DNA from: Clostridia bacterium
GTDB taxonomy: Bacteria > Bacillota > Clostridia > Oscillospirales > CAG-272
Direction: 5' to 3'
NCBI GenBank assembly: GCA_017399305.1
Contig: JAFQDK010000046.1
Span: forward strand, 1 to 64,000
DNA: 64,000 bases
Shown here: positions 51,475 through 60,769 of the stretch, piece after piece
How positions within the stretch are numbered: the stretch's first letter is position 1
Layout of the letters: the number at the start of each line of letters is the position of its first letter
Notes under the pieces: generated by a model
The model's input: the letters and a program-made list of their open reading frames with translations, nothing else
Told to the model about the DNA's origin: nothing
The model's database searches: none
Program-made: the position numbers and the translations under genes

Positions 51475-51867
51475 ATGAGCCGCATCATGGTAGATTTGCG
51501 AAGCCGAAAGCCGATTTTTGAGCAGATCGTTGATTCAGTGCGCGATCTTGTGGTCAGGGGGCTGCTTAAGCCTGACGAACACTTGCCGAGCGTTCGTGTG
51601 CTTGCGGCTGAGCTTGCCATAAATCCAAATACGATTCAGAAAGCGTATGGTGAGCTTGAACGGCAGGGAGTTATATACTCGCTTGCCGGCAGGGGAAACT
51701 TTGTTGCATCGGATATATCATCAGTTAAAGATGCACACCGTGCCGAACTTATGAACGCATTGAAAAAGAGTGCGCTTGAAGCGGCGGAATACGGTATAGC
51801 TGAGGACGAGATGATAAACGGCATTAAGGATGTACTTAGAGAACATAAGGGAGGGAACATAAAATGA
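51475..51867 (+). CDS. GntR-family regulator, YtrA subfamily
   Basis: The product (130 aa) has the GntR winged helix near residues 10-75 (QIVDSVRDLVVRGLLKPDEHLPSVRVLA; NTIQKAYGELERQGVIYSL, each shown in part) and only a short helical tail for dimer formation, which marks the YtrA group. These repress linked ABC transporter genes. AAGGAGG lies 9 nt before the ATG. The stop overlaps the ATPase start by 4 bp. The palindrome at its promoter is the expected target. Confidence 0.92.
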   Translation: MSRIMVDLRSRKPIFEQIVDSVRDLVVRGLLKPDEHLPSVRVLAAELAINPNTIQKAYGELERQGVIYSLAGRGNFVASDISSVKDAHRAELMNALKKSALEAAEYGIAEDEMINGIKDVLREHKGGNIK

Positions 51868-52763
51868 TCAGTATCAACGGTGTCAGTAAATACTATGATA
51901 CCTTAAAGTCGCTTGACGGTGTTAGTGCCGAGATAAAAGAAGGCTCGATATTCGGACTTGTGGGTTCAAACGGTTCCGGTAAGTCAACTCTTCTTCGCAT
52001 AATGTGCGGCATTTTCCGTCCTGACGGGGGCGAAGTGCTTTATGACGGCGAGAATGTATACGAAAATGTAAAAGTAAAGGATAGGGTGGTTTATCTGTCC
52101 GATGATCAGTTCTTTTTGCCAAGCGCTACTCTTGGTGATATGGCAAAGATGTATGCGTCTGTTTATTCTTCATTTTCGTGGGATACATATAAAAAGCTTG
52201 TTGAACTCTTCGGACTTCCGCGTACGCGCAAAATTTCGACTTTTTCAAAGGGTATGCAAAAGCAGTCTGCGATACTGCTTGGGCTCAGCGCAAAGCCCAA
52301 ATATCTGCTTTGCGACGAAACATTTGACGGGCTTGACCCCGTTATGCGCCAGCTTGTAAAGCGCATTCTTGCGGATGAGGTTGCCGAAAACGGGCTCACA
52401 CCTATTATTGCGTCTCACAATCTTCGCGAACTTGAGGATATCTGTGACCATATAGGACTTTTGCATAAGGGCGGAATCCTGTTTGAGAGTGAAATTGACA
52501 CTCTCAAGGAGAATATACACACTGTTCAGGCAGTCTTTGCGCGTGAAATAGGTATAGAAGAAATTGCAAGAATCGGCACTGTTTCTATAAAACAGCGCGG
52601 CAGTATGGTCACTGCTGTTGTGCGCGGAACACGCGATGAAGTAAAGACGAAGATCGAAGGGCTTGATCCTGATTTTTATGAAATAATCCCACTTACCCTC
52701 GAAGAAATATTTATCAGTGAAATGGAGGAGAGAGGCTATGACTACACGAAAGTTGTCTTCTGA
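51864..52763 (+). CDS. ABC transporter ATPase of the GntR operon
   Basis: The product (299 aa) has Walker A GLVGSNGSGKST (about 32), a degenerate signature FSKGMQKQSAILLGLS (about 128), Walker B YLLCDETFDGLDP (about 147) and the switch His in IASHNLREL. It is the YtrB/BcrA-like exporter type. It overlaps the GntR gene by 4 bp and the permease start by 26 bp. It powers the next protein. Confidence 0.93.
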   Translation: MISINGVSKYYDTLKSLDGVSAEIKEGSIFGLVGSNGSGKSTLLRIMCGIFRPDGGEVLYDGENVYENVKVKDRVVYLSDDQFFLPSATLGDMAKMYASVYSSFSWDTYKKLVELFGLPRTRKISTFSKGMQKQSAILLGLSAKPKYLLCDETFDGLDPVMRQLVKRILADEVAENGLTPIIASHNLRELEDICDHIGLLHKGGILFESEIDTLKENIHTVQAVFAREIGIEEIARIGTVSIKQRGSMVTAVVRGTRDEVKTKIEGLDPDFYEIIPLTLEEIFISEMEERGYDYTKVVF

Positions 52764-54894
52764 AAAACTGCTTGATTTGTCACTTTTGAAAAATACAACG
52801 CGTCGCCGTTTGCCACACATCCTCGTTGCATTTCTGGTTAGCTTTTTCACCGTGTCCGTGCCGATAATGATGGTGTTCGACGAGCATTTTCTAAGCGTAT
52901 ATGACTTGTATGACAGGATATCTGTTGATATGATGATAGAACGCGTTGTTAACCGTGTATCTGAAATTATGGTGGTAAATCTTATTGCCACATATGCGCT
53001 TGCGGTTTATTTTGGCATAATTACTCTCGGCTATATGATGAAGCGACGCAGTGCACATTTTTATCATGCACTGCCGCAAAAGAGAGAAACGCTGTATGTC
53101 ACAAGTACTGTTAGTGCGCTTTTGTGTGCCGCAATCGGTGCAGTAGTAAATATAGCTATTGCGGCAGGCGAGCTTGCCGTTTTCGGAGTTGGTTATTCTG
53201 AAGTATACGGTGCATTTTTCTCCCTTGCGTTTAATAATATGCTTGTATTTCTGAGCGTTTATGCTATAACCGTTTTTGCGGGCACCGTTTCCGGTAACCG
53301 CGTTGTGCAGGTGCTTATGACACTTGTTATCATGCTATATCCTCTTGCAACATATCTGGGTATGATTCTAGTCAGACAGTCACATGCGATGTATTTCTTC
53401 CCGGAGTATTATTTGAACGAGAATAACATTCAATGGCTTTCACCGTTTGCACACGTAATTGTAAATTATAGTGAAAAAATAAGCTTGCTTACAACAGCGC
53501 TTGCGCTTGTTGCAACAGTGGCACTGCTTATCGGCGGTCTTGCAATATACAAAAAGCGCGCTATCGAAAATTCCGAGCGCCCTATAGTTTTCAAAAAGCT
53601 TGGCAGCGTGCTCAAATATATGTTCATGTTTACCGTTACTATATTTGCAGGTATGTTCTTCTATAATATTGAGTATAATGTTTTCTCACTTATATTCGGA
53701 TGTGTCAGTGGCGCGGTGCTCAGCTTTATGCTGTTCAACACTATCCTTGAGAAAACACCCAAGGCGATGTTTAAAAACATCAAGGGACTTTGCATTTTTG
53801 CGGCAGCTTTTGCGGTTTATATGGCTATATTCGGATTCGATGTGTTCAAGCTTGATAAATACATTCCAGATAGCGATGACATTGCATATGCAGAGATAGA
53901 CCTTTACTCGGCAGAATATGATGATAACCGATTTGACGATCCCGAAATTCTCAAGGCGCTCGTTACCGTACTTGAAAATCAGCAGCAGTTTAACGACAAT
54001 TTCTATGTAACTCCGCTTGAACATCATCATGGAAGTTTCCGTATCAATGTGGTTATGCATACAAAACTCGGTTTGCCTGTTGCACGTACCTATAACGTGA
54101 CGAAGTACATTGATGGCGTAGATGAATTTCTTGAACTGTATGCAAATGATGAGCGTATGCAAAACGCTTTTGACAAGCGCATATCGGCATTACAGGCGCA
54201 TACAGGCAATGGGTATGAAGCTGATTTGCACGTTCAGCTTGACGGATATCGAAATGCAGAATGCCCTCTGGATGATATTCTTTCCGTATACATTGGCGAA
54301 GTTTCAAAGATGAACTATGAAACACTCTCAAAGCCTGCCATCGGATATGTTTCTATCACATACATAAACACTGCAGGGGATAATCCTTCAAGAGTTTATA
54401 GGATTTATGATGAAAAAACCGATGCGCGCATTTTTGATGATCTGCCGATTTATGCAGATATGACAGATACAATTGCATATCTTGGTTATGTTACGAAGAA
54501 CAGCCCACATTATAAGATTGCCGAAGCTGATAACACATATAATGTCATTGGTGCTAATGTATATGACACCCGTGAACCGCAAACGCAGTATTACGCTTAC
54601 GTGTATCCCAATCGCGGGTTTACTTGTGACATAAGCAGATATCCAAGCAAATCTATAGACATGGAAACAGCTAAAAAGATAAACGACCTTATTTATGTGT
54701 ATAATCACAATCAGCCAGGACTGACGTCGCTTTTTGTTGCTATTGATAAAGATTTTGTTATCCAGATGAAGTATATCTACGAGGAGCAGGTTCTCAAATC
54801 ATATGATTATACCAAGGATGTGGCGGCTTCATACGAAACGCTGTTATTCCCACGCGGAATGGTGCCAGCAGAAATAAAATCATTGTTTAACTGA
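52738..54894 (+). CDS. ABC exporter permease with large extracellular domain
   Basis: The product (718 aa) starts at the ATG inside the ATPase end. About six spans lie between 25 and 380 (for example ILVAFLVSFFTVSVPIMMVF, IITLGYMMKRRSAHFYHALP nearby, AVFGVGYSEVYGAFF), with the membrane-coupling block KRRSAHFYHALPQKRE near 102. After the last span (about 365) comes a domain of roughly 340 residues outside the cell, unlike short ABC-2 permeases. YtrA-type operons with such permeases are tied to cell-wall stress and antimicrobial response in Bacillota; the cargo here is unknown. Confidence 0.82.
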   Translation: MTTRKLSSEKLLDLSLLKNTTRRRLPHILVAFLVSFFTVSVPIMMVFDEHFLSVYDLYDRISVDMMIERVVNRVSEIMVVNLIATYALAVYFGIITLGYMMKRRSAHFYHALPQKRETLYVTSTVSALLCAAIGAVVNIAIAAGELAVFGVGYSEVYGAFFSLAFNNMLVFLSVYAITVFAGTVSGNRVVQVLMTLVIMLYPLATYLGMILVRQSHAMYFFPEYYLNENNIQWLSPFAHVIVNYSEKISLLTTALALVATVALLIGGLAIYKKRAIENSERPIVFKKLGSVLKYMFMFTVTIFAGMFFYNIEYNVFSLIFGCVSGAVLSFMLFNTILEKTPKAMFKNIKGLCIFAAAFAVYMAIFGFDVFKLDKYIPDSDDIAYAEIDLYSAEYDDNRFDDPEILKALVTVLENQQQFNDNFYVTPLEHHHGSFRINVVMHTKLGLPVARTYNVTKYIDGVDEFLELYANDERMQNAFDKRISALQAHTGNGYEADLHVQLDGYRNAECPLDDILSVYIGEVSKMNYETLSKPAIGYVSITYINTAGDNPSRVYRIYDEKTDARIFDDLPIYADMTDTIAYLGYVTKNSPHYKIAEADNTYNVIGANVYDTREPQTQYYAYVYPNRGFTCDISRYPSKSIDMETAKKINDLIYVYNHNQPGLTSLFVAIDKDFVIQMKYIYEEQVLKSYDYTKDVAASYETLLFPRGMVPAEIKSLFN

Positions 54895-54920
54895 AAAAAG
54901 GAGCCGTAAGGCTCCTTTTT
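54895..54920. terminator. bidirectional terminator
   Basis: AAAAAGGAGCC/GGCTCCTTTTT with a GTAA loop between the converging permease and trmL genes. Confidence 0.9.
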
Positions 54921-55410
54921 AATTCTCACCGTATTTTCCGCTCTCACAAAGGCCGTCAAAGCCGCGTTGCCTGAGCACCTCATATACGCCAATCGCAACC
55001 GAGTTTGACAGGTTTAAACTGCGAAGGCTGTCCCTCATCGGTATGCGCACCACATGGTCAAGATTTGCTTCAAGCAATTCTTCGGGTAACCCTTTTGTCT
55101 CCTTGCCAAACATAAGAAAAACGTTATCCGGATATGAAATCTCAGTGTATGCTCGCGGCGCTTTGGTGGAGTAATAATAGACAGCAGCGCCTGCATTTTT
55201 TTCATAAAAGTCGGCAAGTCCGTCATAGTATGTTATGTCAAGCTTGTCCCAGTAGTCAAGTCCTGCGCGTTTCAGCTTGCGGTCGTCAATGGCAAATCCC
55301 AATGGACGGATAAGGTGCAGTGCGGCTCCTGTCGCGGCACATGTGCGCGCAATATTGCCGGTATTCTGCGGTATTTCGGGCTCAAGCAAAACAATATTTA
55401 TATCTTTCAT
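54919..55410 (-). CDS. trmL: tRNA (cytidine/uridine-34 2'-O)-methyltransferase
   Basis: The product (163 aa) is a minimal SPOUT methylase: VLLEPEIPQNTGNIARTCAA at the N-terminus, LMFGKETKGLPEELLE near 95 and IPMRDSLRSLNLSNSVAIGVYE near 118-140 (in part) forming the knot. It methylates the wobble base of tRNA-Leu isoacceptors in E. coli. AAAGGAG precedes the ATG. Confidence 0.93.
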   Translation of the reverse strand: MKDINIVLLEPEIPQNTGNIARTCAATGAALHLIRPLGFAIDDRKLKRAGLDYWDKLDITYYDGLADFYEKNAGAAVYYYSTKAPRAYTEISYPDNVFLMFGKETKGLPEELLEANLDHVVRIPMRDSLRSLNLSNSVAIGVYEVLRQRGFDGLCESGKYGEN

Positions 55411-55507
55411 AGTGAAAACTCCTTTTAAAAAACAAATCTATTATACTGTGCTTTTAATTCTTTCGCAAGGTGTAATATGATTTATTTGTGAAATTTCACT
55501 TTTAATA

Positions 55508-55536
55508 TTTAAAAATTAATAAATATATGATACAAT
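55508..55536 (+). promoter_or_regulatory. promoter of secA
   Basis: TTTAAA, 17 nt, TACAAT with TGA before the -10 (extended). Confidence 0.6.
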
Positions 55537-55578
55537 AACATATTAGAAATAAAAAACCGAAAGGAATTACTATACGCT

Positions 55579-58329
55579 ATGGGACTTTTTGCAAAAATAT
55601 TTGGCACCTACAGCGACCATCAGGTTAAAAAAATCAAAGTGACCGCAGATAAAATTGAGGCACTATCCGATAAGTATTCCGGCATGAGTGATGATGAGCT
55701 TCGCTCTCAGACAGCGGTGCTTAAAGACAGACTTGCAGGCGGCGAAACTCTCGATGATATCCTGCCGGATGCTTTTGCTGTAGTGCGCGAGGCTGACTGG
55801 CGTGTACTTGGCAAACGTCCGTTTTATGTACAGCTCATCGGCGGAATCATCCTGCATCAGGGACGCATTGCCGAGATGAAAACAGGTGAGGGTAAAACCC
55901 TTGTTGCAACTCTCCCTGCATATCTTAATGCGCTCACAGGTAACGGAGTTCATATCGTTACTGTAAATGACTATCTTGCACGCCGCGACAGCGAGGAGAT
56001 GGGGCGTGTGTACGGCTTCCTTGGACTTACTACAGGCCTTGTCGTGCATGGACAGATGCCAGATGAAAAGCATAAGGCATATGATGCTGATATCACCTAC
56101 GGTACAAACAACGAATTCGGCTTTGACTACCTTCGTGACAACATGGTGGTTTACAAAAAGCAGATGGTTCAGCGCGGACATAATTTTGCTATTGTTGACG
56201 AGGTCGACTCGATTCTCATTGATGAAGCGCGTACGCCTCTTATCATTTCGGGCGAGGGCGAAAAGTCTACCGAGCTTTATGAGCTTGCAGAGAGATTTGC
56301 CAAAGGGCTTGTCAAAAAGGTAATTAAAGAGTCTGACGATAAGCAGGATACAGAGGAGATTGCTGACGGCGCGGATTATATTGTGGATGAGAAAGCAAAG
56401 ACCGTTGTTCTCACCGCAAGCGGTATTGCCAAGGCAGAGAGCTATTTCAATGTAGAGGATTACTCCGATCCTGCAAACTCAACGCTCAATCACCATATAA
56501 ATCAGGCTATTCGCGCTCACGGTATTATGAAGCGTGACGTTGACTATGTGGTCAAGGACGGCGAAGTAATCATTGTTGATGCTTTTACAGGACGTCTTAT
56601 GCCCGGCAGACGTTATAACAACGGCTTGCATCAGGCGATAGAGGCGAAAGAACATGTAAATGTAGAAAAAGAGTCAAAGACACTTGCATCAATCACATTC
56701 CAGAACTATTTCCGTCTTTATTCCAAACTTTCTGGCATGACAGGTACTGCACTTACTGAGGAGATGGAGTTCCGCAATATTTATAATCTTGATGTAGTAG
56801 AAGTACCCACCAATAAGCCGATGATACGTAAAGACCATTCTGATGCTGTTTATAAGAGCCGCGCAGGGAAGTACCGTGCTATTGTGAATCGCATTGTCGA
56901 GTGCCACAAAAAAGGACAGCCCGTGCTTGTCGGTACTGTTTCTATTGAAAAGAGTGAGGAGCTTTCGTACGAGCTTAAGAAAAACGGTATTGCGCACGTA
57001 GTGCTCAATGCAAAGCATCACGAAAAAGAAGCAGAGATTGTTGCACAGGCAGGCAAGCTTGGTGCGGTTACTATTTCCACCAACATGGCAGGACGCGGTA
57101 CTGACATTATGCTTGGCGGCAACCCCGAATTCTTGGCTAAAAATGAGATGCGTCGCATGGGAATTGATGAAGCACTTATTGCAGAGTCAACCGGCAGTGC
57201 GATAACAGATAACGAAGAGATTTTAGAAGCGCGAAATACTTTCTCCGAACTTTACGAAAAGTATAAAGAGGAGATACGTCCCGAGGCCGATAAGGTCAGA
57301 GAAGCGGGAGGTCTGTTTATTCTTGGTACCGAGCGTCATGAGAGCCGCCGTATCGACAATCAGCTTCGCGGACGTTCCGGACGTCAGGGTGACCCCGGCG
57401 AATCCAAGTTCTATATTTCACTTGAAGATGATCTTATGCGTCTTTTTGGCGGTGATCGCCTTTATAATCTTGTAGACCGACTTGGCCTTGACGAGGATAC
57501 CCCAATTGACGCACAGATACTTTCTAATAATATTGAGTCTGCTCAGAAACGTATAGAGGAGCAGAACTACAAGCGCCGTGAAAATGTCCTTACCTATGAT
57601 GATGTTATGAACCAGCAGCGTGAAATCATTTATAAACAGCGCCGCGAGGTGCTTGACGGTATGGATGTAAGCTCAATGATAAAGGGCTGGATCTCCACTG
57701 TTACAAGCGAGATGGTAATGTCGTTTGTTGACCATGAAAGCGGCGAATATAATTACAAGGGATTGCTTTCAAGCTTTGCCGGTTCGCTTATCCGTCTTGA
57801 ACACTCTGAAGAAGAGATTATGACAATGGATGAAGCGGCACTGAGTGCCGCAGCGGCAGAATGCGGTGAAAAACTTTATGAAAACCGCGAAGAAATGTGG
57901 AAATCCGTCAATATTGATATGCGTGAGATTGAGCGTACACTTTTGCTTCGCAGTGTTGATGAAAAGTGGATGGATCACATTGATGATATGGATGAGCTCA
58001 AGGGCAGTGTAGGACTCAATGCATATGCACAGCGTAATCCTATCAATGAGTACCGTATTCAGGGTGCGGATATGTTTGATGCCATGACCGCGGACATTCA
58101 GTCTACAACGGTTATGCGCGTGCTTTCCGCATTGCCGCGTTCCGAGGCGCCTATTGAGCGTAAGCAGGTTGCAAAGCCGCTTGTTGAGGGCTTTGCAGGA
58201 GGAAAAATGCCTCAGAAAAAAGCCCCTGTACGCAAAGCAGAGAAGGTCGGCAGAAACGATCCTTGTCCGTGCGGCAGTGGCAAAAAATACAAGAAGTGCT
58301 GCGGCGCAAATGAGAATAGCGCCGAGTAA
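55579..58329 (+). CDS. secA: preprotein translocase ATPase SecA
   Basis: The product (916 aa) is full-length SecA: Walker A MKTGEGKTLVATLPAYL near 96, DEVDSILIDEARTPL near 205, TNMAGRGTDIMLGG near 505, LRGRSGRQGDPGES near 600, and the C-terminal zinc-binding tail NDPCPCGSGKKYKKCCG. It drives secretion through SecYEG and feeds the many exported proteins in this window. AAGGA lies 13 nt before the ATG, a long spacing. An unknown membrane protein follows 9 nt later. Confidence 0.98.
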   Translation: MGLFAKIFGTYSDHQVKKIKVTADKIEALSDKYSGMSDDELRSQTAVLKDRLAGGETLDDILPDAFAVVREADWRVLGKRPFYVQLIGGIILHQGRIAEMKTGEGKTLVATLPAYLNALTGNGVHIVTVNDYLARRDSEEMGRVYGFLGLTTGLVVHGQMPDEKHKAYDADITYGTNNEFGFDYLRDNMVVYKKQMVQRGHNFAIVDEVDSILIDEARTPLIISGEGEKSTELYELAERFAKGLVKKVIKESDDKQDTEEIADGADYIVDEKAKTVVLTASGIAKAESYFNVEDYSDPANSTLNHHINQAIRAHGIMKRDVDYVVKDGEVIIVDAFTGRLMPGRRYNNGLHQAIEAKEHVNVEKESKTLASITFQNYFRLYSKLSGMTGTALTEEMEFRNIYNLDVVEVPTNKPMIRKDHSDAVYKSRAGKYRAIVNRIVECHKKGQPVLVGTVSIEKSEELSYELKKNGIAHVVLNAKHHEKEAEIVAQAGKLGAVTISTNMAGRGTDIMLGGNPEFLAKNEMRRMGIDEALIAESTGSAITDNEEILEARNTFSELYEKYKEEIRPEADKVREAGGLFILGTERHESRRIDNQLRGRSGRQGDPGESKFYISLEDDLMRLFGGDRLYNLVDRLGLDEDTPIDAQILSNNIESAQKRIEEQNYKRRENVLTYDDVMNQQREIIYKQRREVLDGMDVSSMIKGWISTVTSEMVMSFVDHESGEYNYKGLLSSFAGSLIRLEHSEEEIMTMDEAALSAAAAECGEKLYENREEMWKSVNIDMREIERTLLLRSVDEKWMDHIDDMDELKGSVGLNAYAQRNPINEYRIQGADMFDAMTADIQSTTVMRVLSALPRSEAPIERKQVAKPLVEGFAGGKMPQKKAPVRKAEKVGRNDPCPCGSGKKYKKCCGANENSAE

Positions 58330-58338
58330 GGAGAAGAA

Positions 58339-59802
58339 ATGAAGAAAAAAAAGGTCATAAGCTTTGGTTTGCTTATAGCCGCTTTTGTCTTTTTCTGCAA
58401 TCCAAATGTCAACATTTTAGATTTTCTCCCCGACTGTTTTGCATGTCTTTTCGTGGTGATAGCTATTAGCCGCATCGGAGATCTTTGTGAGGATCTCGGC
58501 GAGGCTAAGCGCGCATTTATAACTTTGTTCTGGATAAATATTTCAAAGTTTCCGGCGATGATTCTTGTGGCGTGGATTACTGGCACCAACATGAATGAGC
58601 AGACAATGTGGTTGCTTGCCGCTTTCTGTTATGCGGTGGGTGAGGCGGTGTTCACAATACGTGCGTTTTCACTGCTTTTTGAGGGGCTTGCATATCTTGC
58701 AACGAGAAATGACGGTGGCGAGTTTATTTACACATTGCCAACCCGTCATCCAAAGCCTAAAAAGAACGGCAAGGTGCGCCAGGTGCGCCCTCGCCGATTT
58801 GAAAGTCTTATCGGCTCTACGATAGTTTTTACTATTGCCAAAGTTGCGTGCTACGCGCTACCCGAGTTTATCTTTATCGCACCGCACGATGATATAAACC
58901 CTACAGGAATTCTGCCGACACACTATCGACCGTTGCTTATCGGCGTGGGATTTGTCGTATGCCTTTTCTTCAGTGCATTTTGGCTGATAAAGATGATACA
59001 GTATGTTTCTCATCTTAAAAAGCGCTCTGATTTTTGGGATAATATGCGCATTGAGTATGAAACAAAGGTGCTTCCTCGACGCGGCATATTTGTTATGCGA
59101 CGTGTGCATGTGTTTGCAATCATAGTCGCTATTGCGGCCGTGCTGTCGGTTGACCTTTATCTTGATGAGATAAACCGTTTCCCGGATTTTATTTCTGCGG
59201 CTCTGTTCTTTTCTGCGGCATGCGTTATAGGTAAAGAAGCTGGCAACACCCGTTGGCTCAAGCTTTCTTCGATAGGATACTTTGTCACAAGCGTTGTGAC
59301 CTTTGTGACCATGATTGGATTCAAGACCGACTATTCGGGTGAGGTTGGTATTGCGTATACCTACGATTCTGTTCACAAGGTTGCACGCGCCAAAGAGCTT
59401 TACACTGTATATGCAGTGTCCAATCTTGTCACTCAGATTGCTTTCTTGTTTGTTATGTTTTCGCTTGCCGCGGTAATGATGCGTATAGTGCGAGCACATA
59501 CAGGCATCAATACATTAACGGGCGTTTCCAACAGCTCACGTCCTCTTGAGAGCGTCTACGCATCAAGGATAATGCGTATGAGATTTTTGTCATTTGCGGC
59601 GGCGGTTATGAGCGCGCTTTACTTCTATTTCGTCGTGGATGTTGAACGTGTGCCGCTTCGCAACGGCGGACAGATTTACATGGCAAAGTTTGAGGTGGTA
59701 TGGATGGTTGATTTTGTAATCGCCATGATATATGCAATTCATGCTGCAAATCTCGCCACTGATTTATCATCTGAAGTAAACTATAAGTATAAATATGAAT
59801 GA
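58339..59802 (+). CDS. polytopic membrane protein of unknown function
   Basis: The product (487 aa) has about nine or ten spans (for example VISFGLLIAAFVFFC, HVFAIIVAIAAVLSVDLYL, SFAAAVMSALYFYFVV) and a basic cytoplasmic loop near 135-155 (RHPKPKKNGKVRQVRPRR). It starts LLIAAFVFFCNPNVNILDFLPD. I recognise no family motif. It sits 9 nt after secA with AAGGAG before the ATG and is co-transcribed; a secretion role is only a guess from position. Confidence 0.8.
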   Translation: MKKKKVISFGLLIAAFVFFCNPNVNILDFLPDCFACLFVVIAISRIGDLCEDLGEAKRAFITLFWINISKFPAMILVAWITGTNMNEQTMWLLAAFCYAVGEAVFTIRAFSLLFEGLAYLATRNDGGEFIYTLPTRHPKPKKNGKVRQVRPRRFESLIGSTIVFTIAKVACYALPEFIFIAPHDDINPTGILPTHYRPLLIGVGFVVCLFFSAFWLIKMIQYVSHLKKRSDFWDNMRIEYETKVLPRRGIFVMRRVHVFAIIVAIAAVLSVDLYLDEINRFPDFISAALFFSAACVIGKEAGNTRWLKLSSIGYFVTSVVTFVTMIGFKTDYSGEVGIAYTYDSVHKVARAKELYTVYAVSNLVTQIAFLFVMFSLAAVMMRIVRAHTGINTLTGVSNSSRPLESVYASRIMRMRFLSFAAAVMSALYFYFVVDVERVPLRNGGQIYMAKFEVVWMVDFVIAMIYAIHAANLATDLSSEVNYKYKYE

Positions 59803-59830
59803 AAAAGGTCGGCAACGCCGACCTTTTTTA
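59802..59830. terminator. bidirectional terminator
   Basis: AAAAAGGTCGGC/GCCGACCTTTTTT with an AAC loop between converging genes; it overlaps the end of the YitT gene. Confidence 0.9.
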
Positions 59831-60679
59831 TATTTCTTCTGTGTAATGGCTTTTGTATCCCTCGCCAAATATTTCTGTCGCACTGCTGATAATAAGAAAC
59901 GCATTGGGGTCACATTCTTTTACGGTGTCTCGTATTTTGGGGAAATTCATTGGCTTTACCGCGCAAAGAATGATCTTTTTTTCTTTGCGTGAATACGCCC
60001 CTTCTCCTGAAAGCAATGTGACACCGACCTCGACAGATGTTAGCAGAGCGGCAGTGATTTTTTCGTACTTATCGCTTATGATAAATATAAGCTTTGCGCC
60101 CTCACCGCCGTAAAGCACTTTGTCAAGCGTGAAGCTTGCCACCGTCATTGCGATTGCGGAGTATACAACTATTTCAAAATCGCCAAATGCGATGAATGTT
60201 GAAATCAGGACAACAGTGTTTACAACGAGGTACATGGCACCGGTGCGTATGTGGCGATACTTTTGCCGTAAGGATTTTACTATTATGTCAGTACCGCCTG
60301 TGCATCCGCCGGCGCGGTATACAAGTCCTACACCGATTGCATCGAGCAGAGCGCCGCACAGCGCTGGTATGATAAGGTCATTTGTACCTATGTCAATCGT
60401 TGGTATGGCATTCATCAGTATAGAAGAAAGCAATGTTGCATATATCGTCAAAGCGACAAATTTTTTGCCAAACTTGATCCATGCTAAAATCAGTAAAGGA
60501 ATGTTCATGATGAAAACGATAGTTCCGGTGGAGAGAAAAGGGAATATGTTGCTGATAATAACTGCAAATCCTGTTAATCCTCCAGGGGCTATTTTAAACG
60601 GATCGTAGAAAAACACTACTGCAAGCGCAAACGAACATGCGCCAAGCGAGGAAATGGCAATTGCTTTGATTGTTTTCAT
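59828..60679 (-). CDS. YitT-family membrane protein (DUF161/DUF2179)
   Basis: The product (283 aa) has five spans in the YitT part (FYDPFKIAPGGLTGFAVI near 25; GLVYRAGGCTGGTDIIVK near 115) and a soluble C-terminal DUF2179 domain from about 200 (KLIFIISDKYEKITAALL; YSRKEKKIILCAV). The domain order and length are typical. The function of the family is not established, although transport has been suggested. It diverges from the hydrolase at 60770. Confidence 0.92.
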   Translation of the reverse strand: MKTIKAIAISSLGACSFALAVVFFYDPFKIAPGGLTGFAVIISNIFPFLSTGTIVFIMNIPLLILAWIKFGKKFVALTIYATLLSSILMNAIPTIDIGTNDLIIPALCGALLDAIGVGLVYRAGGCTGGTDIIVKSLRQKYRHIRTGAMYLVVNTVVLISTFIAFGDFEIVVYSAIAMTVASFTLDKVLYGGEGAKLIFIISDKYEKITAALLTSVEVGVTLLSGEGAYSRKEKKIILCAVKPMNFPKIRDTVKECDPNAFLIISSATEIFGEGYKSHYTEEI

Positions 60680-60711
60680 GGATTCTCCATTCTTTTTTTA
60701 TTATATAGTAT

Positions 60712-60740
60712 TTGCAAAAATGAGTAGTCTGTGATAAAAT
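60712..60740 (+). promoter_or_regulatory. promoter of the 60770 hydrolase gene
   Basis: TTGCAA, 17 nt, TAAAAT, the same hexamers and spacing as the sialidase-gene promoter at 25243. Confidence 0.65.
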
Positions 60741-60769
60741 ATATAAAAATTCTTTCAGGAGAAAAATAA

